From: Nitrospira sp. UBA6493
GTDB taxonomy: Bacteria; Nitrospirota; Nitrospiria; Nitrospirales; Nitrospiraceae
Assembly (NCBI GenBank): GCA_002435325.1
Contig: DJMJ01000025.1
Coordinates: 1 to 5,105, forward strand
Length of the DNA: 5,105 nt
Direction of reading: 5' to 3'
Under the pieces are notes generated by a model. It searched no databases, was not told where the DNA came from, and saw only the letters and a program-made list of their open reading frames with translations. The stretch's first letter is position 1. Every line of letters begins with the position of its first letter. The translations under genes were made by a program, and so were the position numbers. Below, in pieces: positions 1 to 3,839 of the stretch.

Positions 1-24
1 TCTATCCGACTGAGCTACGGGCGC
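1..24 (-). tRNA. tRNA-Arg, 5' part only (cut by window edge)
   Basis: Read on the minus strand, the sequence starts GCGCCCG (acceptor stem 5' half), then TA, then AGCTCAG and GGATAGA (D-arm with G18 G19). This is nearly the same as the start of bacterial tRNA-Arg genes such as E. coli tRNA-Arg(CCG), and the A after GG matches A20, an arginine identity base. The anticodon lies outside the window, so the amino acid is inferred from the 5' third only. It sits 68 nt downstream of tRNA-Pro on the same strand and is probably the next gene in the same transcript. Confidence 0.75.
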
Positions 25-45
25 TCAACACGAGAGGTGTGTATT

Positions 46-69
46 CCGCCGGCACAACCCATGTGGCGG
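46..69. repeat. Imperfect inverted repeat in the tRNA-Pro/tRNA-Arg spacer
   Basis: CCGC (46-49) pairs with GCGG (66-69), and CACA (53-56) pairs with TGTG (62-65). This gives an 8-bp stem with a 3-nt bulge and a 5-nt loop. There is no T-run after it on either strand, so it does not look like an intrinsic terminator. It may only be a fold in the spacer of the tRNA precursor. Confidence 0.3.
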
Positions 70-92
70 CTCCAGGTCGAGCAAGCTTGATT

Positions 93-169
93 TGGTCGGG
101 GCGACAGGATTTGAACCTGCGACATCCTGCTCCCAAAGCAGGCGCGCTACCGGGCTGCGCTACGCCCCG
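93..169 (-). tRNA. tRNA-Pro, anticodon TGG, with encoded CCA
   Basis: A full cloverleaf reads on the minus strand. The 5' acceptor CGGGGCG (169-163) pairs with CGCCCCG (103-97), followed by discriminator A (96) and a genomically encoded CCA (95-93). The anticodon loop is TTTGGGA with anticodon TGG at 135-133, and the T-loop GTTCAAATC is standard. Total length is 77 nt, as usual for a tRNA with CCA. TGG (U34) reads most or all proline codons. The first 10 bases are shared with the 3' end of rdgB, whose TAG stop is U8-A9-G10 of the tRNA. I see no separate promoter directly upstream, so it is probably made from the rph-rdgB transcript and cut out by RNase P. Confidence 0.97.
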
Positions 170-777
170 ACGATCGACGCTGACTGACACGCTGTCAAAA
201 TGGCCTTGGCTTGGAGAAAGGCCTTCGCTCGATGGCTGATCCGATTCTTCTGGTCGGTCGTGATGTCCGCGAGTGTCGCCTCTAACTCGGGCACAAAAAA
301 CACCGGATCATATCCGAATCCGCGCGATCCGCTGGCTGACTCAGTGATGTATCCGTCCAGCACCCCGCGAGTCACCTGCACGGGTTCACCCGGGACGGCA
401 ATAGCCGCCACCGTGATGAAGCGGGCCGCCCGTTTTTCGCGCGGCACTCCGGAAAGCTCCTGAAGCAGCTTCCGGCAGTTATCTTCATACGTCGCATGGT
501 CTCCGGCATATCGAGCGGCATAGACACCGGGCCTGCCACCCAATGCCTCGACTTCAAGGCCGGTATCATCCGCCACAGCCGGAAGGCCTGTGGCTTGGGC
601 AATTACCGTGGCTTTCTTGATCGCATTGGCTTCGCAGGTCACCCCGTCTTCTTCAACTTCCGGAGCATCAGGAAAATCGGCCAGCGTACGAATACGGATG
701 CCTATGTCGCCGAGCAACGCCGCCAGCTCTTCTCCCTTATGCCGATTCCTCGTGGCAAGCACCAACTCTTTGATCAC
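160..777 (-). CDS. rdgB: XTP/dITP pyrophosphatase (RdgB/HAM1/ITPA family)
   Basis: This cytosolic enzyme hydrolyses non-canonical purine nucleoside triphosphates (dITP, XTP, ITP) to monophosphate and pyrophosphate, keeping deaminated bases out of DNA and RNA. The 205-aa product matches family length (E. coli 197). Family motifs are in order: substrate loop ATRNRHK (residues 8-14), VEEDG (41-45), ADDTGLEV (69-76, with the metal-binding aspartates), GFGYDPVF (153-160) and SHRAKA (181-186) for purine recognition. I chose the GTG at 777 because homology begins there (MIKELVLATRN) and a GAGGA site lies 5 nt before it. An in-frame ATG at 849 would add 24 residues from inside rph. It follows rph by 11 nt, which suggests translational coupling. 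Its last codons and TAG stop lie inside tRNA-Pro, giving a C-terminus (SIVGA) partly dictated by the tRNA sequence. Confidence 0.96.
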   Translation of the reverse strand: MIKELVLATRNRHKGEELAALLGDIGIRIRTLADFPDAPEVEEDGVTCEANAIKKATVIAQATGLPAVADDTGLEVEALGGRPGVYAARYAGDHATYEDNCRKLLQELSGVPREKRAARFITVAAIAVPGEPVQVTRGVLDGYITESASGSRGFGYDPVFFVPELEATLADITTDQKNRISHRAKAFLQAKAILTACQSASIVGA

Positions 778-780
778 CGA

Positions 781-787
781 CTTCCTC
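781..787 (-). promoter_or_regulatory. Ribosome binding site of rdgB
   Basis: The minus strand reads GAGGAAG, with GAGGA 5 nt from the GTG at 777. It lies just after the TAA stop of rph (791-789). This supports the GTG start over the ATG inside rph, and a ribosome finishing rph could re-initiate here. Confidence 0.7.
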
Positions 788-788
788 G

Positions 789-1532
789 TTAATCCAGCGA
801 GCCAACCAACTCTTTTTGAATCGCCGTCAGACGCTGAATGGCCTGCCAACCCAAATTCAGGAACTCGTCCATATCCTGTTTGGCGAAGGGCGTCCGTTCA
901 GCGGTTCCCTGCACTTCCACATAGCGGCCACGACCGGTCATGACTAAATTCATATCGACTTCGGCCATTGAATCTTCGGTGTACGCAAGATCCACCATGA
1001 CTTCCCCGCCGACTTTTCCGACGCTGATCGCGGCAAGATAATCAGTCAAGGGAATGCGCTTGATCAGGTCTTTCTTCTTCAAAACCGTAAAGGCGTCGGC
1101 CAGCGCGATGAAAGCGCCGGTAATGGAGGCTGTTCGGGTCCCGCCATCGGCTTGAATCACGTCACAATCGATCCAAATGCTGCGTTCCCCCATCTGCGTC
1201 ATGTCCGTGACGGAACGCAACGCGCGACCCACCAGGCGCTGAATTTCGAGAGTACGCCCGCCCTGTTTACCTTTCACCGCTTCCCGTGACGTCCGTTCGT
1301 GAGTCGCACGAGGAAGCATCGAATACTCCGCCGTCACCCATCCACTCCCCTTTCCCTTCAGAAAAGGCGGGACTTTTTCCTCGATCGAGGCGGTACAAAT
1401 GACTTTCGTATCGCCCATTTCAAACAGAACCGACCCCTCGGCATGTTTAATATAGTTTCTGGTGACTTTGACCGGACGGTGTTGGTCTTTTCGACGCCCG
1501 TCAAATCGTACTAATCCAGCGACTGCGCTCAT
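789..1532 (-). CDS. rph: Ribonuclease PH (tRNA 3'-trimming phosphorolytic exoribonuclease)
   Basis: RNase PH removes nucleotides beyond the CCA end of tRNA precursors using phosphate, releasing nucleoside diphosphates. It also trims other stable RNAs and acts in the cytosol as a ring-shaped hexamer. The 247-aa protein has the whole fold: DGRRKDQHRPV near the start (11-21), GSVLFEMGDTKVICTAS (33-49), GWVTAEYSMLPR (64-75), the phosphate-binding GGTRTA (130-135), and the acidic active-site pair in VDLAYTEDS (D181, D187). The ATG at 1532 has GGGAG 6 nt upstream (1539-1543). The protein carries about five or six more N-terminal residues than many homologues, without consequence. It is the first gene of the unit from the promoter at 1566-1594 and is followed by rdgB, a pairing common in many bacteria. 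The tRNAs downstream are potential substrates of its own product. Confidence 0.97.
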   Translation of the reverse strand: MSAVAGLVRFDGRRKDQHRPVKVTRNYIKHAEGSVLFEMGDTKVICTASIEEKVPPFLKGKGSGWVTAEYSMLPRATHERTSREAVKGKQGGRTLEIQRLVGRALRSVTDMTQMGERSIWIDCDVIQADGGTRTASITGAFIALADAFTVLKKKDLIKRIPLTDYLAAISVGKVGGEVMVDLAYTEDSMAEVDMNLVMTGRGRYVEVQGTAERTPFAKQDMDEFLNLGWQAIQRLTAIQKELVGSLD

Positions 1533-1565
1533 CTCAGGCTCCCATCAGCAGAATGTAAGGGTGCG

Positions 1566-1594
1566 ATTATAGTGGAGCGTCTGGGAAAGCGCAA
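1566..1594 (-). promoter_or_regulatory. Sigma-70 promoter of the rph-rdgB-tRNA unit
   Basis: On the minus strand a perfect -10 box TATAAT (1571-1566) lies 17 nt from a weaker -35 TTGCGC (1594-1589). The expected transcription start is near 1558-1560, giving a leader of about 27 nt that carries the rph Shine-Dalgarno site. No other -10 of this quality is seen in the divergent region. Confidence 0.75.
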
Positions 1595-1628
1595 ACCAAC
1601 CTAAAATCGAATGTGCGGACGGGCTCAG

Positions 1629-1663
1629 ATCCGTTTCTATCCGTTCATGCAACGAATCGGATA
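1629..1663. repeat. ATCCGTT direct and inverted repeat cluster
   Basis: ATCCGTT occurs at 1629-1635 and again at 1639-1645, exactly 10 bp (one helical turn) apart. The second copy also forms an inverted repeat with GAATCGGATA: TATCCG (1638-1643) with CGGATA (1658-1663), and TTC (1644-1646) with GAA (1654-1656), with one bulged T and a 7-nt loop. The cluster is about 70-105 bp upstream of the predicted rph transcription start. It could be a protein-binding site, but no regulator is implied by the window. Confidence 0.35.
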
Positions 1664-1924
1664 TCTTGGCCAGGACTCACTGTACAAGAATGCGACTTAC
1701 CTCACTATATTCCGTACACACCTTGAACTATGGGCTCTACCACGCAATTCTCGAATACAGCAAAGCCGCTAAGCTGGTTATTCAAGGATCGCACAACACC
1801 GCATCAGAACTAAGAATTTGCACCGTGGTTATCCCTGGAATCGCACGATCCCCCAGACTGCACCCCTCCCGCACAAGGAGCCAAACGGCACAAAAGATGC
1901 AGACATGTTTTTCCGGCCCAACGC

Positions 1925-1951
1925 TCAAGAATAGCTGAGAAAAACCGATAA
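1925..1951 (+). promoter_or_regulatory. Candidate sigma-28 (FliA-type) promoter of the HD-GYP regulator
   Basis: TCAAGAAT (1925-1932), an 11-nt spacer, then ACCGATAA (1944-1951). The flagellar sigma-28 consensus is TAAAGTTT-N11-GCCGATAA, so this matches 5 of 8 and 7 of 8 positions at the exact spacing. A start near 1958 would give a leader of about 50 nt. I see no good sigma-70 or sigma-54 promoter closer to the gene. Control of a cyclic-di-GMP enzyme by a motility sigma factor would make biological sense, but one site found by eye is weak proof. Confidence 0.4.
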
Positions 1952-1952
1952 G

Positions 1953-2008
1953 ACACCTACACAATTACAAACCATTTCCACCCGAAACACCACTCCACCA
2001 CAATTGCC
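1953..2008 (+). promoter_or_regulatory. G-poor, A/C-rich leader without Shine-Dalgarno
   Basis: The 56 nt before the ATG at 2009 contain only two G residues (1984 and 2006) and are dominated by ACA, CCA and CAC. No AGGAGG-like stretch exists, unlike rph, rdgB and the gene at 3280, which all have one. Translation would depend on an unstructured leader, for example through ribosomal protein S1, and the CA-rich string could pair with a G/U-rich small RNA. The composition is seen; its use is inference. Confidence 0.4.
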
Positions 2009-3154
2009 ATGACCACATTATTTTCCCAAGACGCACCACAAGCCCTTCTTGAAAACCGAAAAATTCTGGTGGTCGATGACGAAGAGCCCATCCGCCGACT
2101 CATCGGCTATCTGCTCCAGACCCATGGCTATACCGTCACCCTCGCGGCCGATGCGCGCGAAGCCCGTCAACTGCTGGACAAGGAGCCCTACGCCCTCATG
2201 TTGTGTGACGTCAACATGCCTGGCGAATCCGGCATGGATCTGGTTCGGACAATCTTAGAGGAACATCCCCATACCGCTTCGATCATGGTTACAGGACTGG
2301 ACAGTTCCGTTCTGGCCAACGCGGCTCTCGATATGGGCGCATTTGGATACATCGTCAAACCGTTTGAAATGAACGAAGTCCTCATCGATGTCGCCAACGC
2401 CTTGCGCCGCCGCAAGTTGGAAATCGAAAATCGCTTTCACCGGGAACATCTTGAAGACCTCGTGCGCACAAGGACGATGGCTCTCCAGCAAGCCCTCGAA
2501 TGGTTGGAACGCAGTGAGAAGGAGCTGCGCCTGTCTCGCGAGGAAACCATTCAGCGCTTAGCCATTGCGGCGGAGTTCCGGGATCATTCGACCGCGCAAC
2601 ATATCCATCGCATGAGTCACTATTGTGAACTGCTGGCGAAAAAGCATGGTCTCTCGCCCGAGCATTGCGATCTCATCCGCACAGCAAGCCCCATGCATGA
2701 TATTGGGAAAATTGGCACCCCAGACCAGGTACTGCTCAAGCCGGGGAAATTTACCGCCGAAGAATTCGACGTCATCTCGCAACATGCCGAAATCGGCTAC
2801 AAAATCCTCTCCGGTTCCGATTCCGATTTGCTCAAAGTGGCGGCGACTATTGCCTGGACTCACCATGAGCGCTACGACGGAACGGGCTATCCGCGCAAAC
2901 TGAAGGGGGAGAATATTCCCATCGAAGGCCGCATTGCCGCAATCGCCGACAATTTCGACGCATTGACCACCGCACGCGTCTATAAACCGGCGTTTGACTT
3001 TGCCCATGCCCGTTCACTGATGCTGAAGGAGCGTGGCACCCAATTCGACCCTGAACTGTTGGACCTGTTCCTCTCCTGTGAAGAAGACTTGCGGCGCATC
3101 CACGATCACTACGCCGACAACCCCGCCAACCAGGAACTCCCGAACGTCGCGTAA
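2009..3154 (+). CDS. Response regulator with HD-GYP output domain (predicted c-di-GMP phosphodiesterase, RpfG-like)
   Basis: This 381-aa cytosolic protein has a receiver domain (about 17-130) with acidic pocket D23/D24, phospho-acceptor D67 in LCDVNMPG, T95, and K117 in IVKPF. A charged helical linker, likely coiled coil (about 132-180), leads to an HD-GYP domain (about 182-370). That domain has H198, MHDIGKIG (H230-D231), H259, HHERYDGTGYP (H285, H286, GYP 293-295) and D314. The spacings match known metal ligands of the family, so it should hydrolyse cyclic-di-GMP when phosphorylated. S194 stands where the trinuclear-iron enzyme PmGH has a glutamate, as I recall it, so a two-metal centre is more likely. 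The ATG at 2009 lacks a Shine-Dalgarno, but no alternative start keeps the first receiver strand whole. No histidine kinase is next to it, so its partner is elsewhere. The target could be motility, biofilm or virulence-type behaviour. Confidence 0.95.
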   Translation: MTTLFSQDAPQALLENRKILVVDDEEPIRRLIGYLLQTHGYTVTLAADAREARQLLDKEPYALMLCDVNMPGESGMDLVRTILEEHPHTASIMVTGLDSSVLANAALDMGAFGYIVKPFEMNEVLIDVANALRRRKLEIENRFHREHLEDLVRTRTMALQQALEWLERSEKELRLSREETIQRLAIAAEFRDHSTAQHIHRMSHYCELLAKKHGLSPEHCDLIRTASPMHDIGKIGTPDQVLLKPGKFTAEEFDVISQHAEIGYKILSGSDSDLLKVAATIAWTHHERYDGTGYPRKLKGENIPIEGRIAAIADNFDALTTARVYKPAFDFAHARSLMLKERGTQFDPELLDLFLSCEEDLRRIHDHYADNPANQELPNVA

Positions 3155-3173
3155 TCAGAATCTCCGCAATTCG

Positions 3174-3202
3174 TTGACTGTCTTTCCCCTCACCGATATA
3201 CT
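3174..3202 (+). promoter_or_regulatory. Sigma-70 promoter of the 168-aa unknown gene
   Basis: TTGACT (3174-3179), a 17-nt spacer, then TATACT (3197-3202): five of six matches to consensus in each box at the ideal spacing. It starts 20 nt after the stop of the HD-GYP gene. Transcription should begin near 3209-3210, leaving a leader of about 70 nt. The downstream gene is thus probably transcribed on its own, with or without read-through. Confidence 0.75.
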
Positions 3203-3210
3203 TTTTTCAA

Positions 3211-3241
3211 CTGCCGGCAGACTCGTTTCACCGCCTGCGGC
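3211..3241 (+). repeat. Palindrome and leader hairpin after the promoter
   Basis: CTGCCGGCAG (3211-3220) is a perfect 10-bp palindrome right at the predicted transcription start, a usual place for a repressor operator. In RNA, GCCG and CAG (3213-3220, one G bulged) can also pair with CTGCGGC (3235-3241), forming a 7-bp stem with a 14-nt loop in the leader. No T-run follows, so it is not an intrinsic terminator. Either role is inference. Confidence 0.4.
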
Positions 3242-3267
3242 TGACCATATCGCGTTCCCAGTTAATG

Positions 3268-3273
3268 AAAGGG
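3268..3273 (+). promoter_or_regulatory. Ribosome binding site that sets the start at 3280
   Basis: AAAGGG ends 6 nt before the ATG at 3280. The in-frame ATG at 3265 has no purine-rich site before it, and using it would put this site inside the coding region. The downstream ATG is therefore preferred. Confidence 0.65.
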
Positions 3274-3279
3274 TTCCTC

Positions 3280-3786
3280 ATGGCCAAGAAAACCGCCTCG
3301 GTTCGCATGCGGGCTACTGGCAGAAATTGGATTGCCTATCTGTGTGAAACCCTGGTCACTTCCGGCGTCATGCCGACCTGGGAGGCTGCGACCTATCTGA
3401 CTGAAAACTTGTTCGGAGAAAAACCCAACCCGCGCCTCCTGACACCATCGACCCCCCATGAAACCACCGCCCAGTTACTCCAGCGGCTCTATCAGCCAAT
3501 CGCCGATTCCGCCGCACGAGACAGCAATCTCGCTGCAATCAGCAAGCTCCATGTCTTTACCGATATCAGTTTGACCGGCAATACCGCCGTGCTCGTCGTC
3601 TACCTCCCCGGCCCGCACCAGTCCGAACAGCTACTTTTACTCGATGCCGTGAAAGCCTGGGATTTGGTGTTTGAGGATGCCGAATCGTTCAATGCCTGGG
3701 CGGAAGAGCGCTATCGATCCATTCTCCACGCCTTACAACGAGTCCTCGCGGAATTTACCGACGACGTGTTGAGCCCAGCCGTGTAG
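3280..3786 (+). CDS. Protein of unknown function, 168 aa
   Basis: I do not recognise a family. The start at 3280 follows AAAGGG at good spacing; an ATG at 3265 would add five residues. The N-terminus is basic (MAKKTASVRMRATGR) with no signal peptide or membrane segment, so the protein is probably cytosolic. Residues 16-45 look helical (WIAYLCETLV, then WEAATYLTENLF), followed by a proline-rich stretch (49-60) and a helix (61-80). Two predicted strands (LHVFTDIS 90-97, AVLVVYLP 103-110) come next, with a long amphipathic C-terminal helix (135-160, rich in E, W, R and L). Codon use and composition resemble its neighbours, and the ribosome site and promoter are good, so it is a real gene. It follows the HD-GYP regulator by 125 nt but has its own promoter. 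A functional link is possible, not shown. Confidence 0.85.
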   Translation: MAKKTASVRMRATGRNWIAYLCETLVTSGVMPTWEAATYLTENLFGEKPNPRLLTPSTPHETTAQLLQRLYQPIADSAARDSNLAAISKLHVFTDISLTGNTAVLVVYLPGPHQSEQLLLLDAVKAWDLVFEDAESFNAWAEERYRSILHALQRVLAEFTDDVLSPAV

Positions 3787-3839
3787 CACCAACTAAGTCC
3801 GAGCAATATGCCAGGCTGAACCGCCATGAAACGTGAGTG

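Larger units (their letters stand above)
1595..1951. other. Intergenic region without a convincing gene
   Basis: This is most of the 476-bp gap between divergently read rph and the HD-GYP regulator. A 90-codon open frame from a TTG (1666-1938, plus strand) has no ribosome site, no recognisable motif and an atypical composition rich in S, T and R, so I do not call it. An AAGGAG (1875-1880) lies 16 nt before an ATG opening a 13-codon frame, too far for normal initiation. Apart from the repeats at 1629-1663 and the promoter candidate at 1925-1951, I see nothing. An unannotated small RNA cannot be ruled out by eye. Confidence 0.5.

Noticed and set aside
170..198. Possible tRNA promoter with -35 TTGACA inside rdgB
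   Set aside because: The -35 is perfect, but the sequence 17 nt on (GATCGT) is a poor -10 and would put the start inside the tRNA.
2..239. Open frames over the tRNA genes on both strands, with peptides such as GVAQPGSA and RQDLNLRHPAPKAG
   Set aside because: These are well-known false proteins that come from translating tRNA genes. The tRNA-Pro cloverleaf and the rdgB 3' end explain the sequence.
778..849. 24-residue N-terminal extension of RdgB starting at an ATG inside rph
   Set aside because: Homology begins at the GTG at 777, which has a good ribosome site. The extension would be a shadow of the rph 3' end.
1666..1938. 90-codon open frame in the divergent intergenic region
   Set aside because: It starts at a TTG without a ribosome site, shows no domain-like pattern and has an unusual composition. 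Its end overlaps the candidate promoter of the next gene.
1897..1938. 13-codon frame (MQTCFSGPTLKNS) preceded by AAGGAG
   Set aside because: The AAGGAG is 16 nt from the ATG, beyond normal spacing, and nothing else supports a leader peptide.
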